A stretch of 64,000 nucleotides of DNA from Tubiluchus corallicola (GCA_030141605.1 JAQGDQ010000117.1:124001-188000), one strand, 5' to 3'. Shown: positions 21,690 through 34,399, counted from the first letter of the stretch. Notes: a model not told the origin generated them from the sequence alone. Translations and numbers: made by a program.

Positions 21690-23597
21690 TTACAATGTTC
21701 TGTATGAGCCATTCTTCTTGTAGGCGTAATACTTCATTAACAGCCATAGCAAAACGATAATGCCTACAGCCAGGATGATCCCACCAAAAAAGCTAGCGGC
21801 GTCAAAGTGCCTAGAATGATCTTGTGTGGTCGTCTCCGGTTTTTGGGTTGATTTCGTTGTGGATATGGAAGACGAAGTGCTCTCCGACGAAGCTGTGCTA
21901 ACGGTAGGCTTACTGGTTGATCCTGGCTCTGATGTATCGGTTTGGCCAGTTGGTTCTGTGCTTAAACTGGTGGTTGGATTTTCTGTAGTTTCGGTTGTAT
22001 CATCAGTTGGATTAGTATCGTTGACAGTCGTTGGATTAGTTGTACCTGTTGGTTCACTTTCAGTGCTGTTAGCGTCATTAGTGGACGACAATGAAGGTTC
22101 AGTGCTTGTGTCGTTAGTATCACTTCCTGTAGTAAATCGACAAGAATTTTCAAATTATTAATTCATTTATGCAGCACGAATTATCTAAAAGTAAACAGGT
22201 ATATTTCTTTAAAGACTTTTGAGAATAATAGTAGGCCTTTATACTATTATAGAGCGATTCTTCATAAATAGTGCATGTATTCTACAGCTACAATCGGACT
22301 TTTTCGCGAAGTGTTTATTTTCTATTTTAACAGTTTTTTTCTAATCTTGTATTAATTACATTTTTGCAGTAAGTGTAAGAGATGTAACTGATAATATGCG
22401 ACAAAATAAGTAACAACGTTGTAAAGGAACGAGCCTTTCCTCTAAAGGCCTTTCCTTTAATGCGCCTTTCCTGTAAAAGAATGGAAATGAGATTTTAATA
22501 CCGCTTCACGTTTACGTCTTTTTATCATTTCCCCCCTCTCCTCTCAATATACATAATTATGTAGCAAATCTGTGTACATTCAGTTATTTTCATGAAAATT
22601 TTCCAAGCTGGTCAAAAAATTATTACTATTGATGCTGTTGCGTAATAATTACTTTTCTTACTCGAACAAGATGTATACAATACTAGGTAAACTCATTAAA
22701 AATTTTACGAATGGTACTACTTTAATGTACTGTGTATGACTATAAAGCTGTGACAGTGTCCACAATTCAGTCTCTGAGTTTAAACCAATTAGACAGATTT
22801 GTCCGGGCCCAGCGCCAAGGGGGGGGGGGCGACGCACACGCTCGAGTGGAGGACGCATGATGAATTAGTCCAGTCTGCACGAAGTTCATTGATACTGCGA
22901 AGGTAGGGAAACTATTCAGTCTCTCCTAGTATATCATGTTTTTTGCTGATCGTTTGTTTATTCGTTTTCTAATATCAGTTTATCGTCGTCATTTTCAAAA
23001 TGGCGATCCTATATGCATTAGTTAAATCATCATTGAATTGGATATTAATTTTACTCATTTATGGACGATGTTCACGGATTAAAACGCACATACGGTCAAC
23101 AATTTCACAAGAGAGACTAAGTAATTTGGCGATACTATCTGTAGAAAATGACCAGTGACTTTAAAATTTTGAAAAATTTCTAGATGAAAAGCCAGAAAAG
23201 TCTGTTTTTGGAAAAACAGCATGTGAGTAATTATCATGACTTATTTATTTCACATGAGCTTGCAATTTTTAATATGCCATTGTGGCTAACGGTGGGGCCC
23301 CAAGTCTTCCACAATTTTTGACTGAGACTAGAGGGCTACATAAAACATATAAAATAACAATCTTCAGCTTTGGCGAGTAAAGGGCATCACTAACAATTTT
23401 CTATTTGAGCCTTGCACTGCCTATCACGGGCCCTATTCTATTCTATTAATTCGATTATAAAACAAAACACACTAGTTTATTCAAGCCTGCTGATGCTTAA
23501 GAAAAGTATACCTACCTTCTAACTTGATTGGCGAGCATTGTATCCCTACTGCAAATATTACAAGTAAAAGCAACGCTTTCCAAGTCAAACCTTCCAT
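21690..23597 (-). CDS. CD164: CD164/endolyn-like sialomucin, type I membrane protein, two exons
   Basis: Exon 1 is 23516-23597 and exon 2 is 21690-22126 (minus strand), joined by a phase-1 intron with donor GAAG|GTAGGT and acceptor TTACTACAG. The product is 172 residues. Residues 1 to about 21 (MEGLTWKALLLLVIFAVG) are a signal peptide encoded by exon 1. Residues about 28-132 are a Ser/Thr/Asn/Glu-rich mucin stalk expected to be heavily O-glycosylated, with several N-x-S/T sites. HFDAASFFGG at 134-143 leads into a transmembrane helix (about 140-158) and a short basic tail ending in YRTL (169-172). FDAASF-GGI before the membrane and a terminal Y-x-x-L are the signature of CD164 family proteins, where the tail motif sends the protein to endosomes and lysosomes. 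The cysteine-rich segment that splits the mucin region in vertebrate CD164 is missing: the only cysteine is in or next to the signal peptide. In vertebrates the family acts in adhesion and lysosomal trafficking; its job here is unknown. Confidence 0.88.
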
Positions 23598-23711
23598 TAT
23601 GACAAAAACAAGGATGTGAGCTAACAAAAGTAGATCAAATAAAATAAATGCCAACAATAATAGGCCTCATTCAGTACTACTTAATCCTGTAAAAACTGCA
23701 AACATACGTCG

Positions 23712-23719
23712 CTTTATAG
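23712..23719 (-). promoter_or_regulatory. TATA-like box of the sialomucin gene
   Basis: On the minus strand CTATAAAG lies about 115 bp upstream of the ATG at 23597. A start site about 30 bp downstream would give a 5' UTR of roughly 85-90 bp. The position is plausible but unproven. Confidence 0.35.
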
Positions 23720-23759
23720 AGTAATTATTTCTGTGTAATTTACAGTAACTGTACCAACT

Positions 23760-25670
23760 TGCGTTACAATGTCAATAAATTTGGGTACATAGTTCAAAAA
23801 AGCATTGCAATGTTGTCATCTCATGTGATGTGTTATCTTGAAACGTGTATACATTGGTGTAATACGCAAGATGTTATTTCACAATCGTTTTCCCTTGCGT
23901 TTCTGAATTATCCTGTCCATAGTGAACACATTTACTGGAAAAGGTTGCTCAGCTGGTCTGATTTCTCTGTTAATTTTTTACAATTACAGCTGCAGTGGCA
24001 AACACATCTAATGTGTATCTGCAAAAAGGACTATTTTCTTTTTCAAGTTTGCTTATTCTGGCTAACGGAACGCAGCACTAAAGTGCTTTGGAAATTAGTA
24101 TGTCTGTTATCAATACAGTGTAATTGTATATTTCAAATTAGCCTATGTTCACTAATTAGTAAGCTTCCATAAGTCACTTGGTAAAGTTTATAGTAAACTG
24201 TAGCAAAGCAATTTGTCACTGTTCAATAAATGTAACAGTTTCGATAGATCGAAACTCAGGTGCTGTAAACATTTCGACATAGTAAGTTGTGCAAAGCACA
24301 TGATGCCACCTGTTAACAAGAACAAATATTATCTTGTCAGAAGAAAATACAATGGATGTGTGTTCAAAATAAATAATGCAAATATTAGCCTCATTGCCTT
24401 ATTAATCTTTCAATCCAGCTTAATTCTGGTGCATCTCTTCACTAACATTTGGAAAGGATTTTTAGTGCAGATAATAAAAACACAATGCACACAAAATTAA
24501 GATCATATGTTTATTTAACAGAACTATATATAAGTTTTAGCATATGCAATAACAACGTAATTCCACAGATAAATTCACAGCTAAAATGCCGTAGAACATT
24601 TTCAACTACACAATCAAAATAAAAATTAAATACACTACAACTAAAATAGCTAAACCACTCAAATCATACAATTATACAAAATAAACAATAAGTAACCCAT
24701 AACAATATCTGCATCACATTAATTTGCACAGTTATTAATTTGCACAGGGTATATGAAATAATCAATTTTTGCATATTGTTTTGATGGTAAAATTGCTGGC
24801 TACACCTTATTTTCTCAAACTTCCTATGCAAAAAACATATGCAGATAAATTATTACTGTAAAACAAACGCATGTACCAATATGCAATTGGAACCAGATAA
24901 TACTACGAATTTAAGTGCATTCATTTGCATACTTATTTAATTTATTTATTACCAGATCAGACCAAAGTAATACTGCTTGTATGTAATTTTATTTAATGAC
25001 TATATGTCCAATACTATGCAGGAATATGAATTACTTTGGACTTTTTAAGTATTGGTAAACAGCATTGGCACTAAAGCTAGAAATATTTTGCAAAGGTAAA
25101 AGGTAAGCAGGTTTTATGTAGCTGAGTTTCACTTTAATAGATGGCAATACCAGTGAATGATGCCGTTATTCACAAGTTTCTTGCAACTCTTTGGCAACAA
25201 GCTGTTGAGTATCTGCATTACACTTTTCAAAATAATATTTATGTACTAATATTTAAATATTAATATTTAAAACCAATTAGCGATGAATATTTCTTACTTT
25301 AAAAAAAAGTGACAATTACAGTTAATTAAAAACAGCATTTATAGCAGATACTAATGGCATTATGTGAAAACGACTACAGTAAAAACAAACTGGTAATTCA
25401 GCCAAAACTGACAGTTGGTTATCCAATAGTCCACTAAATGTGAAAGTGATTTACAAGTGTGAAAACTAGAAAAGAAACTCATTCCAGACTATATCCCCTA
25501 GGACCATCACCTTCAGCGACAATAAGTCATTCATGCTTTCCCGAATTAATAAAGGATGCCATTTTTGCAAAAACTGTTTTGTTAAGAGAATCAGTGATGC
25601 TCTGTTGTCATTTTATGAAAACTCACAAAAAAGAAAGAAAAGTAACTAACGCGTTAGTGATTTGGCAAAA
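23760..25670. other. Intergenic AT-rich stretch, no gene recognised
   Basis: Two plus-strand open frames (about 23759-24172 and 24213-24500) have no recognisable domain and a composition like the surrounding AT-rich DNA. No transposon termini or tandem arrays are obvious. It separates the divergent start of the sialomucin from the 3' end of the IAP gene. Confidence 0.5.
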
Positions 25671-25677
25671 GTAAGGA

Positions 25678-25683
25678 TTTATT
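25678..25683 (-). terminator. Polyadenylation signal of the IAP gene
   Basis: AATAAA on the minus strand, about 100 bp downstream of the TAA stop at 25785-25787. Position fits a short 3' UTR; more distal hexamers exist (for example near 24503). Confidence 0.45.
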
Positions 25684-25784
25684 AACTTGTGTGCCGCAAG
25701 GACTGTCACTAAGATGACCTCTACCTGAATATTCTAGTACTTGTTATTTCGCATCCTTAGTTCCTACCTTAGTCAGAAACAAAT

Positions 25785-28700
25785 TTACGATAAATATGTC
25801 CTAATACTGGTCTTAATAGGTTTTCTACACATGGGGCAAAGCTTTAATGCTGGCGCACACTGCACACATGATATGAGATGTCCACAGGGTAGAAAAGCAA
25901 CTCCGACCTCCTCATCCATGCAGATCTTACACAATCGTTGCTCTTTCAATACACGATTTTCTTCTTCCAATGTAAGTGCTGCAAAAATGCACAATACTTG
26001 ATAATAAGAAAAAACACACATAGCAAATACAGTAACACCAAAATTCAGACATATTCAGCATCGATAAGCAAACATAGTGTTAAAATATAAGCAATGCACC
26101 GCTGATTCACAAATCTACATTAAATCCTAACAGCTAACATTAAAAACAAGTGACTTAAAATATTTCAAAATTAATGATGACCTTCTTATTGTATTGAAAT
26201 GGTTATACAAAATTCTTCAAAAAGAAAAATTGCAAGACACAAACTAGAGGAGGCACTTTGGCTAAGTGATACATTTGTTTCTTGGTATATGTTCACTTTT
26301 ACAAATCATGGGTGTTTGTGATACCTTTCAACTCTTTACCCAAATAATCTGGCAATAACATTACTCCTATATTTACGAAATATGGTTAATGGAACTTCTT
26401 AAATGCGAAAGTTGCTTAAATTATTGTGGATGAAAATCACAAACTACATTTTTGCTTTGCTACAGAACCACCTACAGAAATAAATTAACTCATGCACAAT
26501 GACATAGCTGTTAATTACAAACTTCAGTTAACAAAACTTTAAAGAAACCAAATAAATGTTAAAAACTGGAATAACATTTTAAGGGTGTCAAAACCATCCC
26601 AGAACAAGCTGTCAGGCACTCATAGAAATAGGCTGTTTTTCATGTTTTAATGAAAGCATATAATTTAACGAAATCTTATAGACAAACAAAACTTTCCCTT
26701 GGCATTTGGCACCTGTTGTTAATTCATAAAATTCTTCTAGTAAACATCCATGCCATGGAGGAGAGACTAATTCTGCCACACTAAACACATGAGTTAGCCT
26801 AATTTTCAGAACGCCCAAATCAACTAGGGAAATTTTAAATGCTTACGTTCATCTTTTGGTTTCTGATTCAGTATTAGTGGCGGAACTACCAGTTGATCTT
26901 TGGAAGCAGCTTCACTACCACCTTCAGTATTTTGCTCATTTGAGATTTCTTCCAGCTTTGTTATGGTGTGCACAATTCTCTCAGGATAAAGTGTCGTTTC
27001 TCCAGCCTCCAGACGTCTTCTCACAGCAAGCTGAAACATGACATTTTTGAGCTAGCCGTAATGGTGAAAAAGATGTGCAATCAGCATATTTAACTATCAA
27101 CAAATGCAATATTACCGAATGAAAACTGGTGATATTAAATTAATTATTAAAATATCACAGCTTGCAATGTAAGTTCATAAGCACCACGTACAAACTCACT
27201 AAATTCAGTCCAGTTAATAGAACATATTAAAGAGATTGTAGATTTTTAATAATTGATGATCTAATTTCTTACAATATTGCCATTTTTGTTTCTAAAAGCA
27301 ACAATGATCTCTTCCTCACATTCTTCAAGAATCCGGTAATTAATAATGTTAAATTGTATAACACAAGACATAATGATACCAGCTCTGCTATCATAGAGCC
27401 AATATTGCAAAACATTTCATTAGCTATAGTGCACCTAAATTGTGTAACACGCTACCCATAAATGCTACTTGTCCATAGATATTCATTGTTTTAAATCTTC
27501 TCTTAAACAAAATTTTTTACTGGCTATATAAACTACATCTCTTCACTGACTCATTGCATCTGTTATAGCTATATACTCCTAAGTTGAACTCTGTGTGCTT
27601 TCTGAGCTCATAGAAAGGAATCTTCCTAAACCACCTTCCCAAAACATGATTTTATTTGTAATAGGTTTCTATATTGGCATTTCCAAATAAATAAATTAGA
27701 AGAAAAAAATTTACCATCATTAAATGACTTGAACCAACAGGTTAGTTATTAAGCCACTTTTCAAACATTTTATCAAAAACATAAGCCATACATGAAACAC
27801 GTGTTTGCAAAAATACAAGAATGCTTAGCTTTGCAAGCACTTTTTATATCTTACAGTAATGCCATTGTTTATTACTGCAACCATTAAAGAACCATACTTA
27901 TGTTTAGCTAAAAAAAATCAAAATATAACAAAGATTCTCCTATTATGAGGGTTATAAAAGGAAATTGAAATGTGACAATTTTTTAAGATAATTAAGCAAT
28001 TAAATATTATAATGCTGAGTATAAGTACATATAACTGTGCAGTGGCAGTCTTTAATGTTGCAGCGTTTTAGTAATCTTGATATTTAACTCCAGTGTTGGG
28101 TCAATCACTTTTAAAATGTGGTATCAGAACAAATACAATTACTTTTATGAGATATAGTGATGCTACTGCTGCAACTACAATTACTGTATGAAAACTGTGC
28201 TATTACAATGGCCATTTTTGCTTTTGTGACAACTTTTGAGTGTTGCTGATATTGTGCACTGCAAAATGTAGATGACACCCTAAAAGAGCCTGCTAATAGT
28301 GATAATTAAATTGTTAAGTGGCAGCTAAAGAAACCTGAGTACGAACACAAATTGTATCAAGGTTCTAACTAAGCAGTTTATTTACGATGTTAAGAGACAC
28401 AACACCATACACTGTCAGCGTAGTATTATTCATTACAATATTTTTCATCTGACATTTTACTATTTTAGATTAGATTAGATTTATTTAATCCAAATATACA
28501 ATTGTACATATACAATAATAAATATGATTAGCTAATGTTTTAGGAATGGAGAACACCATGCAATAAATACTGTATATATATATATATATATAAAATAAAT
28601 ATTTTTATTTGGTTTAAAATAATTGATGTTTTGAAGTGTCTCTCACTAAGCAAAATACGTTTTCCAGGAAAAGACTCGCTAATAACAAAGATCAGAGAGG

Positions 28701-31700
28701 CACAGAACACATTGCCTCACTGTGCCAGAGATATTACAACCACAACAGGGTTCCCACAGAATTTCAAAATAAATTTCCCTGACTTTTCCCTGAACAAATA
28801 TTGATTTTCCATGACCAAGATCAGCATTACCAATATACGTATTCAAACATTTTTTTGTGTATGGACATGTTTACTGATATATACTGTGACGGCACAGTTG
28901 CAGAGCACAAACAATAGATTTTTTTTTGCAATGGCCTGTAACAGTTATGCTTAATTAAAACATATTAAATCATAATCCACTTGTACAAGATGCTATATTA
29001 ATATATATGTTATATGCTTGTTATACAAGTCACTTGAAATTCTAGAAACAGATACATGTATATTGAATTCCTAATATAATAATTCACTTGGGCTGAATCA
29101 CACATTCATCAACCATGCCATTTTTGCACTGCAGATTTACCTGAATTACAAAATTACACTAATCACATTAAATAAACTTTCTTAATCCAATCATTATTTT
29201 TGGAACAAAAATCGAAACTGGGAGCCCGCCATAGCAACATTTTATTTGAACACGAATCGCTGAAAAATATGTTTGGAAAAATATCGGTTCACTGTGATTT
29301 TTTTGCAACCCATTTTCATCATTTTCCTTGATTTTTTAGCAAATTATCTTTCTCCCTGACTTTTTCATGACTTTCCAGGATAGCATGTATTTTCAAGGAT
29401 TTTCCAGTATTCTTCCAGACCGTGGGAACCCTGCACAAGTATGTATGCAGGCACATAGCTGATTGAAGCTGTAAAAGCCTGCAACTGCCATAAAAACATA
29501 ACTCGCTATGCAGACATTAACAGTCAATCATGTGAATGCTATAAAGCTGGTACAGCATTATTTTAAAAAGTAGTGAACTTACAATTCACTGCTATTCATT
29601 TTCAAAGTAGTGGCAATACTCCAGCACTACTAATTTTTGTAGTGGTGCTACATAGCGGTACCATAGTAATGGTGCTAATACCTAACAAATGTTTAATTGA
29701 CTTTGGTTGTCAACAAAAAATAAAATTTCTTTACTGCTCAGTGTGTATAATGTGCATAAAAACTGTTTTACTGTGATGGGATTTGCATTGAATTTTTCTG
29801 TGGTGATCAAACAGTCACTGTTTTTTAAATACTATCACACAAATACATACCGTATATACTCGCATATAAGCCGAATTTAGAACTATAAAATACAATACTG
29901 AAATCAGGGGGTCGGCTTATATGCGCATGAAACAAAATGAACACAAGGACAGACACTAATGCCAATTTTCCAGCCACACATTTTCATCGCTATCTGACTC
30001 TTTATTTGGTTGTGTGTCACTAGTGGTGTATTGGAGGGGGATCGCCGTCCACCCACTTTTTTTTTTAGAAAATTCACATTTCAATAAATGTCTGCTTTTT
30101 GTATTCATTAGATAAAAAATATTAAAAATGTATACGGGTTTAATATTAAATCTACTTGTTTTCATTTTTTCAACAAAATATTTTCTTCTTTATTCATATC
30201 AAAATGTATAATTTCTTCTATTTCTTCTAGTATGTAACATAAAAGTAAGCATTTTACATCTTTATAGTAAAAAATTTCTATGAACCAAAAATACCCAATT
30301 AACAAAATGTGACAAAAAGGGATCAATTTTGTTGATTGGGTATGGAGTAAACTTAGACAAGTTGATGGTCGGCTTATATACGGGTTTTTGCAAAAACTGG
30401 CCATTTTAAAGCAGTTTTAGGGGGTCGGCTTATAAGCGATGTAGACTTATATGCGAGTATATACGGTAACTATTTTTATAATTGCATGCCAATATTACCT
30501 CAATGATGGCATCGCTAAAACCCATTGCTTTTACATGCTCCACTGGAATAGAGTTCATGTACGACTGAACTTGTTCTTCTGTTATTTCTGTATCCACAAA
30601 CACAAAGTTGCCTAATCACAACACAAAAAAGAAAGAATTAATTTTATAATGTAGCTTGTTACAATGTGATACACTTTGCCTTGCAGATAATGTGAAATAT
30701 TAAATATACTGTATTGTGACGTTGAATCATTATTACAGAGAATTTCAAATATCAACATGATTGTAATTAAATCATAATGAAATTCATGTCTGAATACTAT
30801 ATTTCTGGTAACAACAAGCAACAGTCTCATCATTCAGCGAAATGATAGAAATACACAAAATGAAGTTTGGTAAACAATTAGAACATTGGTTTAGAATATA
30901 AATTTTTCAGTTATATTTTTAAAATATAATACCTTATATGTAATAAGTGTATAGAAAATGTAAGTCATCTTCTTAATTACAATAATAAAAACATGAAAAA
31001 TTACCTGTTTGCTCATTATTTTCAGATGTGGAAATCTGTGTCTGGATTCCTTGGCCTTGTGCAATGTTAGAAAGCTTAAAAATAAAAATAAGAGAATTTT
31101 GCTTGGAGAACTAAGGAATTCATATTTCCTCACACATTTACAAAATGAATGAAGAAGCCATCTTCAAGAATTCAAGAAAAAACTGTAAGCTAATCAGTAT
31201 CTAAAAATACCAGCAAATTTACATACCGACTATTAAATAAATCTTTCCTACACCTGTTTTTAAATTGCAAGAAATATTTACAACAGAATGATTTTGAATA
31301 AAAAAAGCTACCATCAATGTAAAGTAACAGCAACGGGTAGATCATACAGTTGAAATATATCATATACATATTGTATCAGAATTAGAACATTTCTAAATGA
31401 GTTTATTTACTTAAACTAACAAGAAACATCTGATTCCCAGATAATTTTTAAAAAGGTTTTCATTTCCTGATATTCTTCCTACATTTGGCATACTGATGCC
31501 AGCATGCAAACACCAAATAACACAGGAAATTCAAGAACAAATTCAAATTTTTGTTTGAAATATTGGTAATAATGCCGGAAGTCTTTTTAATTTAGTTACT
31601 ATCAATACAAAAAGGAGTTTCACATTTTACAATTTAACACTATTCATTTTGAAAGTAGTGGCACAAAGGTTTAATGATGATGAAAATAAAAAAATAGACA

Positions 31701-34372
31701 ATGCAGCTCATCTCACCATTTGTGTAGACCTTGGATACTTCATTTGAATTTCAGCAATAAATTCTTCACCCTTGACTAGCTTAAGAAAACAACATCGAGG
31801 AAACCATCGAGCATGCTCCGCCCAAGCACTGTCCTGGGGTTCCCAATTGCGTAATCCACCATCGCAGGAAAAGCATTTGACATTGTCCGAAATACCTACA
31901 AAGTAAAATTTATGACAATGTAGATTACAAATTTCAAAATATCACCAACACAGTTTAACAATAGTTAAGAAAAGAAGTAGCAGCCAACTAGCAACTATGA
32001 ATAGTATGAAAATAAATTAAATGTACAGAGCCTGCCAATAAAACATTAAGCCAAATTGAAATCCTGTAAAATTTCAAATGAAATAATTTTCTTACAGTCA
32101 TGATAAATGAAAGACAAATATAAGTTTGATTACTAAGCGAAAAATTATAGGCATCAGCACTCAAACTAGAGACTGTAAAAAATCGGACATGCAGATTAAC
32201 TGACTACTTTATAGTTATCTTATTGTGGATAAGTCTATTACAGTATAAAAATCATTCAAGAAGTTACCTTGTTGATCCACATATATTTTTGGGGTATTTC
32301 AACCGATTTTATATTAATCAACTTACAATCAAATCAAATTATAATGCCCCCTTTACAATGCCAACCTTGCTTAATGCCCTAACGTTTGGCAAAACATTAA
32401 CTGCTTTCATTACTTTATAATCAATTCTCAAAATCCGGAGCTTTCAGCAACAATCTAAACGATGTTTCTTCAAATCCTTCCACCACTAAAAATTACCCAA
32501 ATAATAAAATCCAGCTTCAGCAAGCTCCTTTGGCGTCTGTTCTCTGGTGTTGGCAGGCCAACTGCTGAATGTTTGAAGCCGAGAGTCAAGTGTGGCAAAT
32601 TCAGGATGTCTGGGGTTATTAGTTGCAACACCGATCATATTGATAACTTCCCAGCCAGGCTCCATATTGCTTGAAGAAGTAAGTACATTCTCTTCAACAG
32701 AGTACGTAGGCATTCTTTCACGAAAAGAAATCATGGAAATTAATATTATCAAATTAAAACTTAAACATCAAATGTCGTACTAAGCTAGTAGAGAGTATGC
32801 AAAAGTAATCCAAAAACTTTAAATTTACACAGGCTTGATCAAACTACACAATTGTGATATTATACAAACTCGCATAAACATAGTGATAATAATATTTCCA
32901 AAAAACTTTGGAATATTAAAGGATTTTAAAAATGTAGTAAAAATTTGCGGCCAAATTTTTAGCTAAGATCACTAAACAAACTTTTTTTAAAAATCCAAAC
33001 TTATAATATTGTTTGCAGATGTTGCTAGCAACCACAAATCCACAAAGTTCTATGCCAGGATTAATATTTGCCATTAAAAGTTACTATTAAATAGCTGCTG
33101 TATATTATAAAAATACCTTTCTTCTGAACCACTACTCATAGCTGGTGGAGTAGATTGAATGGCTTCATTTCCAACATCCAACCCTCTTGCGAAGCCACAA
33201 TGGGGAAAGTGCTTTTTATGTTCTTCTAAAGGTCTGTCATTTCTTTCCCATCCTTGCAACATACCCTGACAAAATACGCACTTAACTCTGTCACCAGAAC
33301 CGGTATACACAAACCCTGCTTTGGCTAGTTCCTCTGCTTTAATAAATCTAACTGACCATTTAACAAATGTTTTCAACCGTTCACTTTCAGATTTTAAAAC
33401 TTCTAAATCCACCGACACGAGTCCAGGTGATGCTGAATGCCCTGCCGGAGTTTGCCTGACATACGAACCCTGCAAAAATTCATTCTCTTTTCCTGGAACA
33501 GCTGACTGATTTGCTGAACCATAATGAAAACCCGGATTCTGTGAAGGAAGACTTTCGTAACTACTGCGTGATGACGGAGGCAACTGTGCACTGCAGCCAC
33601 CTCGAATATGTCCGTGAAGAAATGACAAATCACATGGAATGGCACTGTGCGCTTCGGGACTAGTTTCCGTACAGGGAAGAGCAGCTGATGAAGATCCGCA
33701 TCGTGGATCAAAAACTCTCTGTTGAGTGGACGATTGTACATCATAAAAATTAAAAGTATTTGGTTGTGGAAAAGCAGAATCTCGTTGATACTGTACATCA
33801 GAGTCATTACTACATGTGCTATGGCTGCCTAAATTTTGCACACCAGCAATGTTAGCATTTCTAGAAACACTATCAGAAACTCTCTGTGTATTCACAACGT
33901 CTTCTTCGGGTAAGGGAGGAGAAGGCAGCATATCTGCACTTGAGCTCCTGCTCAGAACATTAGGGCTTTGGTTTGAAGCTTCTGAGCTTGAGCTCCTGCT
34001 ATGGCGGTAATTTAAAGGTACATTTCCAACCGAACACCCTTGTATGAACTGACAGTTTGGCACAAGGCGTCGATGCTTTCCCGCTGCAGAGTCACCGTAC
34101 TGCCAATTGTGCATTTCTGCCTCACAGCAAAAGCATTTCACTGTATCACCAGTTCCGGTATAATAAAACCCTGCCTTTGCCAATCTTTCTGCACTAATAG
34201 GTGCAGAACTTGGCCATACGCCTTTAAAAGATTTTAATCGTTCAAATTCCAATCGAAAGTCTGGTCTGTTAGCATTCGAATCCTGTATAAATGAAGAGCA
34301 CTGGCTAGAATTGTGAGATGGTATGTTAGAGTCCTGAATGTTACCAGGTGATTCAATTTCTGTTTGCAGCAT
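25785..34372 (-). CDS. Inhibitor of apoptosis protein: BIR1-BIR2-BIR3-UBA-RING, seven exons
   Basis: Minus-strand coding exons are 33117-34372, 32497-32714, 31717-31895, 31005-31074, 30499-30611, 26847-27030 and 25785-25978. All boundaries are GT-AG with matching phases, giving 737 residues. BIR1 (about 42-112) has zinc ligands Cys80, Cys83, His100, Cys107. BIR2 (about 327-398) has Cys365, Cys368, His385, Cys392. BIR3 (about 457-530) is split over exons 2 and 3 and has Cys499, Cys502, His519, Cys526 with the GGLRNWEP and [12 protein letters not shown] blocks that form the groove for IAP-binding motifs. A UBA-like segment (about 580-645; [12 protein letters not shown] then [10 protein letters not shown]) spans exons 5 and 6. 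The C-terminal RING (about 690-725) has the full C3HC4 set, from CKICMDE through PCGH to CPMC. Predicted role: ubiquitin E3 ligase binding caspases or pro-apoptotic peptides in the cytosol. It is laid out like XIAP/cIAP; no CARD is encoded between UBA and RING. Unusual is the Ser-rich linker of about 215 residues between BIR1 and BIR2. The ATG at 34372 is the first after an in-frame TAG and lies 13 bp after a likely acceptor (CTTAACCAG), implying a 5' UTR intron. Confidence 0.95.
28572..28592 (+). repeat. (TA)n microsatellite
   Basis: About ten TA units inside intron 5 of the IAP gene, about 90 bp after a GATTAGATTAGATTTATT tract near 28469. That tract resembles the 3' tail of some retrotransposons, but no element body is recognisable. 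Confidence 0.8.
28746..29433. mobile_element. hAT-like non-autonomous element in IAP intron 5
   Basis: The 5' end CAGGGTTCCCACAG and the 3' end, whose reverse complement is CAGGGTTCCCACGG, form terminal inverted repeats. Subterminal repeats of TTTCCCTGACTTTTCC and TTTCCAGGATT-type sequence line both ends, a composition known from widespread animal hAT elements starting CAGGGTTCCCAC. The pentamer CACAA abuts both ends (28741-28745 and 29434-29438); hAT normally makes 8-bp duplications, so either the outer bases have mutated or the match is by chance. The element is 688 bp without a transposase frame. Confidence 0.8.
29850..30466. mobile_element. TIR element (CCGTATATACTCGC ends) in IAP intron 5
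   Basis: Perfect terminal inverted repeats start CCGTATATACTCGCATATAA at 29850, mirrored at 30466, and the dinucleotide TA flanks both ends (29848-29849, 30467-30468). GGGGGTCGGCTTATA occurs near both ends in the same orientation. At 617 bp it is non-autonomous; frames inside have no recognisable transposase. Elements with this 'cgtatatactcg...ggcttata' end are scattered through many animal genomes. TA flanks suggest a TA-targeting superfamily, but I do not assign one. Only about 30 bp separate it from the UBA exon at 30499-30611. Confidence 0.8.
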
Positions 34373-34399
34373 CTTCCTGGATTTGCTGGTTAAGAAAAT

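Noticed and set aside
21826-22161. Val/Ser-rich plus-strand frame
   Set aside because: Antisense shadow of the mucin stalk exon; repetitive Thr/Ser codons keep the opposite strand open.
22800-22860. GC-rich segment with a run of ten or more G residues as a promoter or SINE end
   Set aside because: Too short to delimit and without a partner copy; it lies inside the sialomucin intron. It may be a degraded transposon end but cannot be supported.
23759-24172. 137-codon plus-strand frame
   Set aside because: No domain, AT-driven composition, no splice context and no conserved motif that I recognise.
33403-33807. 134-codon minus-strand frame overlapping the IAP first exon
   Set aside because: Shadow of the genuine BIR-containing exon in another frame.
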